From Hymenobacter aerophilus DSM 13606 (lineage in GTDB: Bacteria; Bacteroidota; Bacteroidia; Cytophagales; Hymenobacteraceae), in contig NZ_KB907828.1 in the NCBI RefSeq assembly GCF_000382225.1, forward strand, positions 1 to 43,751: a DNA stretch of 43,751 bases, in the 5' to 3' direction. The position numbers and the translations under genes are program-made. The notes under the pieces were generated by a model. The model did no database searches and was not told the DNA's origin. It saw nothing but the letters and a program-made list of their open reading frames with translations. Below, piece after piece: positions 1-8,148 of this stretch (positions are counted from its first letter, which is position 1; every line of letters begins with the position of its first letter).

Positions 1-1
1 C

Positions 2-271
2 AGTTTACGGCAGGCCTGCGCGGGCCGCGGTATCGAGGCCAACATCCCGCGCAAGCGGCGCTCGGCCGACTGGCAGACCGACGATGACACGCCGCTCGAC
101 CCCGAACTCTACCGCCGACGCCTGGTCATTGAGCGCCTCAACGCCTGGCTTGACGGCTTCAAGACCCTGCTCGTGCGCTACGAAACCAGCTTGCAAAACT
201 GGCTGGCCATGCACTGGTTGGCCTTCACCGTATTGTTGCTGCGCAAAATTGCCCCATCTTCTACTTCCTAA
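2..271 (+). CDS. IS5-like DDE transposase, C-terminal part (cut by window edge)
   Basis: The open frame enters from the left edge and ends at TAA 269-271. The 89 visible residues contain a C-terminal Y-(2)-R-(3)-E signature (YRRRLVIE), in which the Glu would be the last residue of the DDE triad; this is typical of IS4/IS5-superfamily transposases. It is followed by the usual tail of hydrophobic and aromatic residues (NWLAMHWLAFTVLLL). The enzyme would cut and join the ends of its own insertion sequence. The right inverted repeat should lie just after the stop, but it cannot be fixed without the left end. It converges with, and overlaps by 11 bases, the membrane-protein frame on the other strand. 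Confidence 0.75.
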   Translation, partial: SLRQACAGRGIEANIPRKRRSADWQTDDDTPLDPELYRRRLVIERLNAWLDGFKTLLVRYETSLQNWLAMHWLAFTVLLLRKIAPSSTS

Positions 272-542
272 ACAGCTTCAATAGGGAGTTCCAAACCCAA
301 TTTTCGAGCGTCAGCCCAGGAAATACGATGCTAGGTATTATGGAAGGCATCAATTCGTACCCGTAATTAGAATTTTTCCATGCCTGGTATTCTGTACCCT
401 GCATCATACATAAAGTCAACAACAAGCTGAAAGAGACTGCCCATACTTTTATGGCCAACCAGTACCGGGTCCTGTTGAGATTGAATAACATTCCAAGACC
501 CAGCAAAACTATCAACTGAATGATTGGTGCAAGAAACAGCAC
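261..542 (-). CDS. Small two-helix membrane protein, probably altered by the adjacent IS
   Basis: This 93-residue protein is not a family I recognise. Two hydrophobic stretches (about residues 2-20 and 28-46) predict two transmembrane helices, followed by a short soluble tail. The listed start is GTG. The frame stays open upstream through VVVSTVANLIVYS without an ATG, so the true start may be further upstream, overlapping the end of the partition gene. The last codons overlap the transposase end, so the native C-terminus may have been replaced by IS sequence. GC content is clearly lower than in most of the window. Confidence 0.4.
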   Translation of the reverse strand: MLFLAPIIQLIVLLGLGMLFNLNRTRYWLAIKVWAVSFSLLLTLCMMQGTEYQAWKNSNYGYELMPSIIPSIVFPGLTLENWVWNSLLKLFRK

Positions 543-577
543 GGAGTATACAATTAGATTCGCAACTGTGCTTACAA

Positions 578-889
578 CTACTTTAAGTTGCTTTTCTTGG
601 CCATCTTCTTGATCTTCTCCTTCACGGCGTCTAAGACAAAGTCGTGAATGGAAATACGGTCCCGCTTCGGCAAGCTGTCCTGAATGGCCCGTATCTGGGC
701 CAGTTCGCTTTCGTAGATTTTGAACGTAAAGGACTTGAGTTTATCCTCCTCGGGTGTATGCTTAGCAGTAGTCACTACCGATGGCTCCAGAACGGAACCG
801 CCTTTGCTGATCATTTCCTGCATCGCCGCATTCGATAGCGAAGCAGGTGGCGTAGGAGGGAGGCCGAGCTTCGGTTTTTTGGTGGCCAT
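578..889 (-). CDS. Small partition-partner protein (ParG/ParB-like, candidate ribbon-helix-helix)
   Basis: This 103-residue basic protein is encoded just downstream of ParA on the same strand. The first 50 residues are Pro/Thr-rich and probably disordered. The C-terminal half (LKSFTFKIYESELAQIRAI through DFVLDAVKEKIKK) has the strand then two-helix rhythm of a ribbon-helix-helix DNA-binding domain. In type Ib partition loci a small protein of this kind binds the centromere repeats and stimulates the ParA ATPase through its flexible N-terminus. Assignment rests on size, position and the repeats at 938 and 1648, not on a strong motif. It could instead be a generic RHH regulator. Confidence 0.6.
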   Translation of the reverse strand: MATKKPKLGLPPTPPASLSNAAMQEMISKGGSVLEPSVVTTAKHTPEEDKLKSFTFKIYESELAQIRAIQDSLPKRDRISIHDFVLDAVKEKIKKMAKKSNLK

Positions 890-937
890 AAGTTGCGTGT
901 AGTGTTGTGATGCAACATCTGTTTATACAAGCTTATT

Positions 938-961
938 TAGTTGTAAAACAGGTTGTGTTTT
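938..961. repeat. Two tandem 12-bp repeats between parA and its partner gene
   Basis: TAGTTGTAAAAC (938-949) is followed directly by AGGTTGTGTTTT (950-961). The first unit is identical to the middle unit of the array upstream of parA (1660-1671), and the second resembles its first unit. Sharing this repeat between the two control regions of the locus fits operator or centromere sites for the small partner protein. The AGTGTTGTGATG at 901-912 may be a degenerate copy. Confidence 0.5.
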
Positions 962-968
962 CAGATTA

Positions 969-1625
969 TTATTTGGTTGCTGAAAGTACGGACTGGATGC
1001 TCGCACACAGTTCATTAACCTCAGTAATGGCTTTATCATCGATCGGCTTGACTTCCAATACGCCCAGCCCAGCGGCTGCGGCATTGGCGAAGCAGATGCG
1101 GTTGCCTACCGATGTCTCTAAGAATTGCAGGTACTCAGAGCCCCGCAGTAGTTCGGCTGCTTCTTCCTTATAGGTGCCGCGCGCATCAGCCTTGTTGATG
1201 AAAGTGAGCGAGCGCAGGCCTGGATTAAAAGGTACCACTTCAGCTATCAGGTTTTCTACTTTGCGCAGAGTCCAGATATCGAGGGAGCGGGGAGCGAAGG
1301 GAACCAGGTACACGTTCGAGATAGTGAGGGCCGAGCGCTGGCTGACGGTATCCCGACCACCGGTGTCGATCACGATGTCGTCGCACTTGGTGGCAAGGCG
1401 CTGCACCTGAGCATTGAGTTCCCGGCCGGTAACCTTGACAGCTGTGTAGCCCAGGTCTCCATCGAGCGACTGATGACGGAAGGATGTAAAGTCCGTGGCC
1501 GACTCCTGGTCGTCGGCATCAATGAGAATAACGTCTCGTCCCTGTTGTAGCAGGTAGATCGTCAGATTCGTTGCTATCGTGGTTTTACCACTTCCGCCCT
1601 TAATGCCACCTACCGTGTAGATCAT
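969..1625 (-). CDS. parA: ParA-family partition ATPase
   Basis: The 218-residue protein starts MIYTVGGIKGGSGKTT, a deviant Walker A motif (residues 9-16, signature Lys9 and catalytic Lys14) at the extreme N-terminus. VILIDADDQ (about 33-41) and DDIVIDTGG are the other conserved ParA/MinD motifs. Lacking an N-terminal HTH, it matches the short ParA class of type Ib plasmid partition, in which the centromere lies upstream of parA. ParA binds DNA nonspecifically when ATP-loaded and segregates plasmid copies together with its partner, here the gene at 578-889, which starts 79 bases downstream. Tandem repeats lie upstream. A chromosomal or ICE-borne ParA is possible. Confidence 0.88.
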   Translation of the reverse strand: MIYTVGGIKGGSGKTTIATNLTIYLLQQGRDVILIDADDQESATDFTSFRHQSLDGDLGYTAVKVTGRELNAQVQRLATKCDDIVIDTGGRDTVSQRSALTISNVYLVPFAPRSLDIWTLRKVENLIAEVVPFNPGLRSLTFINKADARGTYKEEAAELLRGSEYLQFLETSVGNRICFANAAAAGLGVLEVKPIDDKAITEVNELCASIQSVLSATK

Positions 1626-1647
1626 GTTGTCGTATTTGAACTGGTGC

Positions 1648-1683
1648 AGGTTGTGATTCTAGTTGTAAAACTAGTTGTTTTGA
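1648..1683. repeat. Three tandem 12-bp repeats upstream of parA (candidate centromere/operator)
   Basis: Three abutting 12-bp units, AGGTTGTGATTC (1648-1659), TAGTTGTAAAAC (1660-1671) and TAGTTGTTTTGA (1672-1683), share an AGTTGT-like core. They lie 23-58 bases upstream of the parA start, where type Ib partition loci keep their centromere and operator. The middle unit recurs exactly at 938-949. Confidence 0.55.
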
Positions 1684-1704
1684 CTGAACAAGCAATATAA
1701 TATT

Positions 1705-1966
1705 GGCCTTGGTTAAAAGTTCGGTCTAAAAGTCGCATTTGGAGCATAATGGAACGTGGAAAATGGATAGTGTAGCACTAAAACGGCCCTTTTCGGGTTC
1801 AATTGCAGCAACGCCTTGTTTGCCCCCTCAGCAATGGGGAAATGGTATCCGAAACAGGTTTACGCAATCAAAATACCACTAATGCCTTAAACACGGCTTT
1901 TCAGTACTAACGCCAGCGTGGCCATCTGGCAAATGCGACTTTTGGACTAAACTTTTAACCAAGGCC
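1705..1966. mobile_element. 262-bp MITE-like element with 37-bp terminal inverted repeats
   Basis: The left end 1705-1741 and the reverse complement of the right end 1930-1966 agree at 34 of 37 positions. Both begin GGCCTTGGTTAAAAGTT and share AAAAGTCGCATTTG further in. The outer 17 bases equal the ends of the 17-kb transposon at 2508-19696. The roughly 190-bp interior has no convincing coding frame. It looks like a non-autonomous derivative mobilised by the same transposase family. I see no clear target duplication (TAATATT on the left, AAACTCC on the right), so flanking deletion or recombination is possible. Confidence 0.65.
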
Positions 1967-1989
1967 AAACTCCGGGTTCTGATGCAAAG

Positions 1990-2507
1990 TCATTGGATGT
2001 TCCACGAGACGCGGTTGGGTAGGGCCCCGGCACTCAGGCCTAGGCGGTAGGTAGTCAAGGGATTGAGGGTGGCACGTAATGTGGCCGCACCTTTGCAGTC
2101 GGTTAGCCGCTCCAGCAATGCGCCCAGTACGGCGCGGGCCCGGGGCGGCCCCTGGGCCGCGGCCAGCTCCGTGAGGCGGCGCCGGGCGGCCGGGGAAAGG
2201 CGGGTGATTTCGCGCTGCACCCGGGCCAGTACCTCATCGGAGCTGGTGTCGGGAATGCGGCGCATGTCCCGCAGCACTTCCAGCCATTGTAGCAGGGGCA
2301 CGTCGCTGGCCCGTTCCGGGGCCGGACGCACCACGAACCCCACGCGCCGGGGTGGGGTGCGCCGCGGTCGGGGAGTGGTCACAGTCATTTCGGCTGGTAC
2401 CTGGGTGGTCAGGCCCAACTGGTTGTAGAGGCTCACGCCCGCCCGGTAGGCCAGCGGTGCGCCGCCGGCAGCCGTGAGCGTACGCAATACGGCTCCCTCA
2501 GAAGGCT
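1990..2507 (-). pseudogene. DUF6088 (AbiEi-like regulator) gene, C-terminal part, severed by transposon
   Basis: The frame encodes about 170 residues from PSEGAVLRTL to the stop at 1990, with no start of its own. The matching N-terminus lies 17 kb away at 19697-19910 on the same strand. Joining the parts after removing the transposon and one copy of AAGGCT gives an uninterrupted protein of about 241 residues, reading ...FGPLQPSEGAV.... That length and layout suit DUF6088 proteins, an AbiEi-type winged-helix N-terminus plus a helical C-terminal region, which usually act as antitoxin or repressor for an AbiEii nucleotidyltransferase. No such toxin follows: 23 bases downstream is the MITE-like element and then parA. 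A spurious frame continues into the inverted repeat to 2532. Confidence 0.72.
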
Positions 2508-2541
2508 GGCCTTGGTTAAAAGTTTGGTACAAAGGTTAAAC
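2508..2541 (+). repeat. Left terminal inverted repeat of the 17-kb transposon
   Basis: The 34 bases from GGCCTTGGTTAAAAGTT to AAAGGTTAAAC match 19663-19696 perfectly in reverse complement; base 35 differs. The target copy AAGGCT lies at 2502-2507. From here to the kinase start at 2745 I see only GC-rich non-coding DNA, with TACCTTTA close to the ATG as a possible Bacteroidota -7 element. Confidence 0.9.
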
Positions 2542-2744
2542 AGGCTAGTGAGAATTGTCTGACTCTCGGCGGGAGGCCCGCGCCTGCTACGGCTAACCTT
2601 TTTCACAAACTTCCCGTGCGCTTAGCCCCGGCGGGGTAATCGAGCTCGCCCAACACCGGCCCGAAGGCCCATTGGCCCGCCAAAAAGGCCAGCCTGGAGG
2701 CCGGGCCAGCGCGGCAGCGGCGGGTTTCGCTACCTTTAAAGCCT

Positions 2745-3857
2745 ATGAGCACGACCGCCCGGCCCCCAGAACCGCAGAAGACCCCGCCTCTGGTGAGCGG
2801 CTCCACCATTGCCCTGGCGTGGCTGCTGTTCAGCGGGTTCATGGTGCTGCTGATTTTCGTGCAGAACCTCTCGGCCGGCACGCCCACCGACTGGCGCGAG
2901 GCCTTGGGCGGGCGCCTGCTGCACGGCCTGATTTGGGGGCTGCTCACGCCGGTGGTGTTTGCCCTGGCGGCCCGCTTCAACCTCCTCGAGAGCCGCCACC
3001 GGCTGCGGCACCTGCTGGCCCACGCGGCGGCCAGCTACGTCCTCACGCTTGCTTACCGCCTCGTGTACGCCGCCGTGATGCACGGCAGCGGGGCCGTGCC
3101 GGGCCGGGTTTCCCTTGCCGAGGTCGTGGCCAACGCCAACAACTGGGTGCCCATTTACTGGATGCTGCTCTGCATCGCCTACGCCGTGCAGTACCGCGAG
3201 CGGTACCGCGAAGGCCGGGTGCGGGCCGCCCAGCTCGAAACCCAGCTGGTGCAGGCCCAGCTGCAGGCCCTGAAAATGCAGCTCCAGCCGCACTTTCTCT
3301 TCAATTCCATGAACGCCGTGTCGGCCCTGATGAGCCAGGACGTGAAAGCTGCCCGGCGCATGCTGGCCCAGCTCAGCCAGTTTCTGCGGCTGGTGCTGGA
3401 AGGCACCGACGAGCAGGAAGTGACCCTGGAACAGGAGCTGCGCCTCACCCGACTCTACCTCGAAATTGAGCAAACCCGCTTCCCCGACCGGCTGGCCGTG
3501 CGCTACGACATTGCCCCCGATACCGAAGGGGCGCTGCTGCCCGCCCTGCTACTGCAGCCAGTGGTGGAAAACGCCGTGCGCCACGGCCTGGCGCCCCGCG
3601 CCGGGGCCGGTGAGCTGGCCGTGCGGGCCGAAAAACAGGGCGACCGGCTGCTGCTGCAAGTGCAGGACAACGGCCGGGGCGCGGCCGACACCGCCGCGCG
3701 GGGCATCGGTCTGCGCAACCTGGAAAGCCGGCTGGCCACGCTCTACGGCCCGGACTATGCCCTGGCGGTGGAGTCGGCCCCGGCGTGCGGCTACTGCCTG
3801 CGCCTGTCCATCCCGTTCCGGCGGGCGGCGGCCGGCGTTACCCCAGAGCCCGCATGA
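2745..3857 (+). CDS. LytS/YehU-type membrane sensor histidine kinase
   Basis: The 370-residue protein has four predicted membrane helices (about 22-40, 58-77, 88-112, 134-148). A coiled segment follows and then the His_kinase family signature QPHFLFNSMN with phospho-acceptor His183. The ATP-binding domain shows QPVVENAVRHG (N-box Asn276), DNGRG (308-312) and GIGL (320-323). It would autophosphorylate in response to an unknown envelope signal and pass the phosphate to the LytTR regulator, whose ATG overlaps its stop (ATGA at 3854-3857). No extracellular sensor domain is visible, only short loops. As the first gene inside the transposon it may regulate the cargo; that is inference. Confidence 0.9.
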   Translation: MSTTARPPEPQKTPPLVSGSTIALAWLLFSGFMVLLIFVQNLSAGTPTDWREALGGRLLHGLIWGLLTPVVFALAARFNLLESRHRLRHLLAHAAASYVLTLAYRLVYAAVMHGSGAVPGRVSLAEVVANANNWVPIYWMLLCIAYAVQYRERYREGRVRAAQLETQLVQAQLQALKMQLQPHFLFNSMNAVSALMSQDVKAARRMLAQLSQFLRLVLEGTDEQEVTLEQELRLTRLYLEIEQTRFPDRLAVRYDIAPDTEGALLPALLLQPVVENAVRHGLAPRAGAGELAVRAEKQGDRLLLQVQDNGRGAADTAARGIGLRNLESRLATLYGPDYALAVESAPACGYCLRLSIPFRRAAAGVTPEPA

Positions 3858-4633
3858 GGCCCATCCGCACGCTGCTGGTCGACGACGAGCCCCTGGCACG
3901 CAGCCTGCTGCGCGAGCTGTTGGCCGATTTTCCGGCGCTGGCCGTAACGGGCGAAGCCGCCAACGGCACCGAGGCCCTCGCCGCCCTGCACACCGGCGCA
4001 TACGACGTCGTTTTCCTTGATGTGCAGATGCCCGACCTTGATGGCGTGCAGGTGCTGCGGCGGCTGCAGGCGGCCGGCCAGCCGCTCCCGCTGGTGGTGT
4101 TCGTGACGGCCTACGACCAGTACGCGGTGCAGGCCTTCGCCCTGCACGCCGTCGATTACCTGCTCAAACCGCTGGACCCCGACCGGTTTGCCGACTGCGT
4201 GGGCCGGGTGCAGCAGCAGCTGGCGCTGCGCCAGGACCAGGCCCGCGTCCCCGAGCTGGAGGCCCTGCTGCACAGCTGGACCGCCCCGGCGGCCGACTAC
4301 CAGGACCAGTTTCTGGTGAAACTGCCGGCGCGCAGCTTCTTCGTGCCGGCCGCCGAGGTGTGCTACTTCGAAGCCACCGGCAACGGCGTGCTGCTGCACG
4401 CGGCCGGCGGGCACTACCCGCTGCGCACGGCCCTGGGCCAGCTGGCCGAGCGGCTCGACCCGGCCGTGTTCCTACGCATCCACCGCTCGTGCATCATCAA
4501 CCCGGCCCACATCGTCGACTTCAAGCATTGGTCGCACGGCGAGTACCTGTTTCGCATGGCCAACGGGCAGCACGTCACCTCCTCGCGCAGCTACAGCGCC
4601 GGGGTGCAGCAGCTGCTCAAGCGCTTCGCCTGA
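3854..4633 (+). CDS. LytTR-family response regulator
   Basis: The 259-residue regulator starts at the ATG overlapping the kinase stop, giving MRPIRTLLVDDE at the expected N-terminus. The receiver domain has the acidic pair Asp10/Asp11, phospho-acceptor Asp56 (FLDVQMP), Thr85 and Lys105 (DYLLKP). The C-terminal LytTR domain (about 150-257) includes YFEATGNGV, FLRIHRSCIINP and TSSRSYSAGV. LytTR domains bind paired direct repeats upstream of target promoters. ATGA coupling marks it as the partner of the kinase. The DUF305 and beta-propeller genes downstream on the same strand are plausible targets. Confidence 0.93.
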   Translation: MRPIRTLLVDDEPLARSLLRELLADFPALAVTGEAANGTEALAALHTGAYDVVFLDVQMPDLDGVQVLRRLQAAGQPLPLVVFVTAYDQYAVQAFALHAVDYLLKPLDPDRFADCVGRVQQQLALRQDQARVPELEALLHSWTAPAADYQDQFLVKLPARSFFVPAAEVCYFEATGNGVLLHAAGGHYPLRTALGQLAERLDPAVFLRIHRSCIINPAHIVDFKHWSHGEYLFRMANGQHVTSSRSYSAGVQQLLKRFA

Positions 4634-4762
4634 GCCGGGCCGGGCAGCAAAAGGCCGGTTCACCCCGGGATAGGTCCAGTTGGCCCGTGTCGGGCGTTCA
4701 TCTTCTGGAGTTGCCCGTTAGCGCACCAGCCCCCCGCTAACGGGGCGGCCCCGGTGCACGAC

Positions 4763-5197
4763 ATGACCAAATCCCTCCTCTTTTTGCTGGCGCTCACCTT
4801 CGGCGGAGCCGTTGCGGCCCGCGCCCAACACCACCCGGCCAGCGCCCCCCCGATGCCGGGCATGGCCGGCATGCACATGAACCACGGCATGGCCGCCCCG
4901 GGCACCCCGGTCGCCGCCTTCCAGCACGGCATGGATTCGGTGATGGTGGTGATGGACGAGGGCATGCGCCGCATGACCGGCGCCAACCCCAACGACATCG
5001 ACGCCAGCTTCGCGGCCATGATGCTGCCCCACCACCAGGGTGCCGTGGACATGGCCCGCCTGCAGCTGCTCTACGGCAAAGACCCGGCCCTGCGCCGCCT
5101 CGCCCAAAGCATCATCGCCGAGCAGCAGGTCGAGATTCAGCAGATGGCCGCCTGGCTGAAGCAGCATCCGGTGGCGAGCCAGAGTTCTGGCAAATAG
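4763..5197 (+). CDS. Exported DUF305 protein
   Basis: I chose ATG 4763 over GTG 4754 because it gives a clean signal peptide (MTKSLLFLLALTFGGAVAARA). A Met/His-rich stretch follows (MPGMAGMHMNHGM), then a DUF305 helical domain with the hallmark MMLPHHQGAVDMA and a repeat-like second half ending IQQMAAWLK. DUF305 proteins belong to the ferritin-like fold group and often sit in copper or other metal-handling loci. The His/Met-rich N-terminus supports periplasmic metal binding, but no function is proven. It is separated from the two-component genes by 129 bases and followed by an intergenic palindrome. Confidence 0.85.
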   Translation: MTKSLLFLLALTFGGAVAARAQHHPASAPPMPGMAGMHMNHGMAAPGTPVAAFQHGMDSVMVVMDEGMRRMTGANPNDIDASFAAMMLPHHQGAVDMARLQLLYGKDPALRRLAQSIIAEQQVEIQQMAAWLKQHPVASQSSGK

Positions 5198-5215
5198 CGC
5201 CCAATCAATCAGAAC

Positions 5216-5274
5216 CGTCATGCTTCGACTACGGCTGCGCTCCTGGCTTGATGCGCCACATGCTTAGCATGACG
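5216..5274. repeat. Intergenic palindromic repeat (REP-like)
   Basis: CGTCATGCT (5216-5224) pairs with AGCATGACG (5266-5274) around a GC-rich centre, followed by TTCTTTT. It resembles the repeat at 12602-12631 and the short dispersed hairpins common between Hymenobacter genes. It may also act as a terminator after the DUF305 gene. Confidence 0.5.
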
Positions 5275-5293
5275 TTCTTTTCCCCAATCCCAA

Positions 5294-6700
5294 ATGAAAT
5301 TTTCCCTTCTCCCCGGTCTGTTGCTCATTACCAGCGCCGCCGCGGCCCAGGCCGTGAGCCACCGCGACCGGGTGTACACCGCCGACCAGATTTCCAACAC
5401 CGTTTCGGTCATCGACCCCGTCGACAACAAGCTGCTGGGCCAGATTGTGCTGGGCAAGCCGCAGCCCGATTTGCTCTCGGCGCTCTACAAAGGGCAGGCG
5501 CTGGTGCACGGCCTGGGCGCTTCGCCCGACCACAAATTGCTGGCCGTGGTGTCGGTGGGCTCCAATAACGTCACGTTCATCGAAACGGCTACCAATGCCA
5601 TCCGGGGCAGCGTGTACGTGGGCCGCGCCCCGCACGAGGCTACGTTCCGGCCCGACGGCAAGGAGGCCTGGATAACGGTGCGCGGCGAGGACTACCTCTC
5701 CGTCATCGACGTGGCCACGCTGCGCGAAACCCGCCGCGTGCCCGTGCCCAACGGCCCCGGCCAGATTGCCTTCAGCCCCGACGGCCAGCGCGCCTTCGTG
5801 TGCTCCAGCTTTTCGCCCGAGCTGGCGGTGGTGGACGTGGCCACCTACAAAGTCATCAAAAAAGTCCCCGTGGTGAGCCCCTTCTCGCCCAATATCTTCC
5901 CTACCCGGGACGGCCAGCAAATCTGGTTCACGCACAAGGACGTGGGCAAGGTGTCGGTGCTGGATACCAAGACGCTCACCATCAGCGGCGTGCTGACGAC
6001 CGGCCCCATCTCCAACCACGTGGCCACGGTGGACGTGGCCGCCGGCAAGCTGGCCTACGTGACGGTGGGCGGCGAGGACGTGGTGAAGGTGTACAGCCGC
6101 GCCCCGGGTTTTAAGCAGCTGGCCACCATTCCGGTGGGGGCGCTGCCGCACGGCATCTGGCCCTCGGGCGATGGCAGCCGGGTGTACGTGGGTCTGGAAA
6201 ACGGCGACTCGGCCGTGGCCATCAGCACCGCGAGCAATAAAGTGCTGGCCAAAATAAAAGTCGGGCAGGCCCCGATGGCCCTGATGTACGTGCCCAACGC
6301 CGTGCCGGCCGGCGCGGCCGGCGCCACCGGCCTGGGCCGGCAGCTGGTGGACCAGCCCGCCATCGTCCGCACCTTGAAGCCACCTACGCCCGGCCCCGCC
6401 ACCGGCACCATGACCCTGCGCTCGGAAGGGCTGGTGGATTTGGCCACTTTCGCCCTGCGCGGCCTGACGCCCAACACCGACTACGACATCTTCCTGACCA
6501 GCGGCACCAAGGCACCCTACCCCCGTGACTACGCCCTGACCACCGTGCGCACCGACGCCAAAGGCGGGGCCATGGGCCAGGCGCTAGGGCCGGTGCAGCG
6601 CATCGCGGGCGGGGATTTGAATACATCCGGCAAAACGTTTTCGCGGGTAATCGTGGCGCCCAAAGCCGCTGACAGCGAACCCGTTTTGGTGGCCGAATAG
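5294..6700 (+). CDS. Secreted YncE-like beta-propeller protein
   Basis: The 468-residue protein begins with a signal peptide (MKFSLLPGLLLITSAAAAQA). About seven repeats of the YncE/YVTN type follow (VYTADQISNTVSVIDP, HGLGASPDHKLLAVV, EATFRPDGKEAWITV, GQIAFSPDGQRAFV and others), forming a periplasmic beta-propeller over roughly residues 22-345. The last 100 residues (from GTMTLRSEGLVD) look like a separate beta-sandwich. The product at 8149 has the same layout with near-identical blocks, including GLAYVTVGGE-like and HGIWPSGDGSRVYVGLE-like motifs, so they are paralogues. Such propellers bind ligands or partner proteins; I cannot say which. It lacks a lipobox, unlike its paralogue. Confidence 0.85.
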   Translation: MKFSLLPGLLLITSAAAAQAVSHRDRVYTADQISNTVSVIDPVDNKLLGQIVLGKPQPDLLSALYKGQALVHGLGASPDHKLLAVVSVGSNNVTFIETATNAIRGSVYVGRAPHEATFRPDGKEAWITVRGEDYLSVIDVATLRETRRVPVPNGPGQIAFSPDGQRAFVCSSFSPELAVVDVATYKVIKKVPVVSPFSPNIFPTRDGQQIWFTHKDVGKVSVLDTKTLTISGVLTTGPISNHVATVDVAAGKLAYVTVGGEDVVKVYSRAPGFKQLATIPVGALPHGIWPSGDGSRVYVGLENGDSAVAISTASNKVLAKIKVGQAPMALMYVPNAVPAGAAGATGLGRQLVDQPAIVRTLKPPTPGPATGTMTLRSEGLVDLATFALRGLTPNTDYDIFLTSGTKAPYPRDYALTTVRTDAKGGAMGQALGPVQRIAGGDLNTSGKTFSRVIVAPKAADSEPVLVAE

Positions 6701-6811
6701 TCCGCCTTTGGACGCCCACCCAAAGGCCATTAATGGCCGCCGGGACAACCATTCCTGCTGCAATGCCGAGCTAATCTAAACTGAATTCACTTGTAACCAC
6801 AACCCTACAAC

Positions 6812-8041
6812 ATGCAATCCATTTTCAATCAACACACTGGCATCAGCTCGCGGGCGCAGTCGCTCAAACGGTTTCTGCTGCCGGTGGCGGCGTGTGCGCT
6901 GCTGCTCGGCGGCTGCAAGAAAGACAACGAGGCCATCGCCGACACCAGCGCGCCGCCGGTGCTCAACATCGTCTCGCCGGTGGAGGGCGCGACCATCATG
7001 CCCGGCGGGCGGCTGGGCAACGCCACCACGGCCGACTACAACGGCACGGGCTTCGCCATCAACCTGGAAATCGTGACCAAGGACACCGTCACCATCCCCA
7101 CCAAGGAAAGCCTCAACATCCGCAACACCGCCGCCCTAGGCCAGCCCAACGTGAACCTGCCCGGCTTCACGGCCAGCCTCGACGTGGACCTGATTAAGCC
7201 CGACGGCGGCACCATCCCCAAGGGAACCAACCTGGCCTCGCTCTTCAACATTGCGGGCACCGACGACACGCCCGGCCCCGGCGTGACCACCTGGGTGAGC
7301 TGGCACGTGCTGGAGTCGGTGGCGGCCGGTACTACCAGCTGCACGCTGACTACTTCCGTAACGGACCGCGCCGGCCGCAAGGTCACGGCCACCCGCTTGC
7401 TGAAGGTAGGCCCCGGACCCAACGGGGCCCTCAGCGGTGAGGCCCTGACGCCCGCCCCCAAACCCATCACTTACGGCACGGTGGACAACCCCGACGGCCC
7501 CACGGTGACCATGATTGCCCCGCGCACCCCCTCCAGCATCAGCCCCGGCATCCAGACGGCGGGTGTGCTGCCGGCCCCGCCCACCAGCGGCGCGCTGTTT
7601 TTCATCCAGGTGTCGGCGCTCGATAAGTCGCGCAACGGCATCAACGTGGCCGAAAACGGGGACGGTGCCTTCGGCAAGCCCGCCGCTGACCGCGGCACGA
7701 TTGAAGACAAGACGCAATCCAACGCCGGCGTGAACCGCTACGTGCCGGGCCTGAAAGTCACCTTCGACGTGCCCCTGCTCCAGCCCAACGGCAACGTGAT
7801 TCCGGCCGGCGGCAACCTAGCCCCGGTGTTCAACACAGCCGGCAGCGAGCTGGACCCGAGCGGCTTCGTGCGCACCACCTTCGGCTGGAGCGTGGGCGGC
7901 ACCCTGCAGCTGGGCGGCAAAACCAGCGTCACCATCAAAGCCGCCGTAACCGACGCGGCGGGCAAAACCGGCAGCGCCACCCAGGTGGTGCAAATCAGCC
8001 CCGTGGCCAACGGCCAGCTGCTGACCCCGGCCCCGCGCTAA
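6812..8041 (+). CDS. Lipoprotein with internally duplicated domain, unknown function
   Basis: The 409-residue product has a basic N-region, a hydrophobic segment and a lipobox (LLLGGCKKDN, Cys about 37), predicting a lipid-anchored envelope protein. The mature part is two related halves. Each has a PxV.xIxP opening, a long loop, a LIKPDGGTIPKG or LLQPNGNVIPAG block, LAxxFNxAG, and a T..VTDxAGxxxxAT..xxVxP ending, so an ancestral domain of about 190 residues was duplicated. I recognise no named family. Its place between the two beta-propeller genes, same strand, suggests a shared surface or periplasmic complex. Confidence 0.75.
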   Translation: MQSIFNQHTGISSRAQSLKRFLLPVAACALLLGGCKKDNEAIADTSAPPVLNIVSPVEGATIMPGGRLGNATTADYNGTGFAINLEIVTKDTVTIPTKESLNIRNTAALGQPNVNLPGFTASLDVDLIKPDGGTIPKGTNLASLFNIAGTDDTPGPGVTTWVSWHVLESVAAGTTSCTLTTSVTDRAGRKVTATRLLKVGPGPNGALSGEALTPAPKPITYGTVDNPDGPTVTMIAPRTPSSISPGIQTAGVLPAPPTSGALFFIQVSALDKSRNGINVAENGDGAFGKPAADRGTIEDKTQSNAGVNRYVPGLKVTFDVPLLQPNGNVIPAGGNLAPVFNTAGSELDPSGFVRTTFGWSVGGTLQLGGKTSVTIKAAVTDAAGKTGSATQVVQISPVANGQLLTPAPR

Positions 8042-8077
8042 GGCCCTGAATTTTAGGCCGTAGCCCCGTAACGGCCC

Positions 8078-8119
8078 GAAGGCTGGCCCGTTTCACGACG
8101 AGCCAGCCTTCATTTTTTA
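8078..8119 (+). terminator. Rho-independent terminator after the lipoprotein gene
   Basis: A 10-bp stem, GAAGGCTGGC (8078-8087) with GCCAGCCTTC (8102-8111), is followed by ATTTTTTAG. It lies 37 bases after the stop at 8041 and before the second beta-propeller gene, so that gene may have its own promoter. Confidence 0.75.
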
Positions 8120-8148
8120 GCATCCCTTCCACTCCATTTTATTTTTCC

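Noticed and set aside
1648..1683. Tandem 12-bp repeats as a CRISPR array
   Set aside because: The units abut without spacers, are too short, and no cas genes are present.
2736..3473. Long minus-strand frame opposite the histidine kinase
   Set aside because: It is a mirror frame caused by high GC; the plus-strand protein has all kinase motifs, and the shadow has none.
5264..6151. Long His/Gly-rich minus-strand frame opposite the first beta-propeller
   Set aside because: Composition (HV, GH and RG repeats) is typical of an antisense shadow; a similar frame at 8110-9093 opposes the paralogous gene for the same reason.
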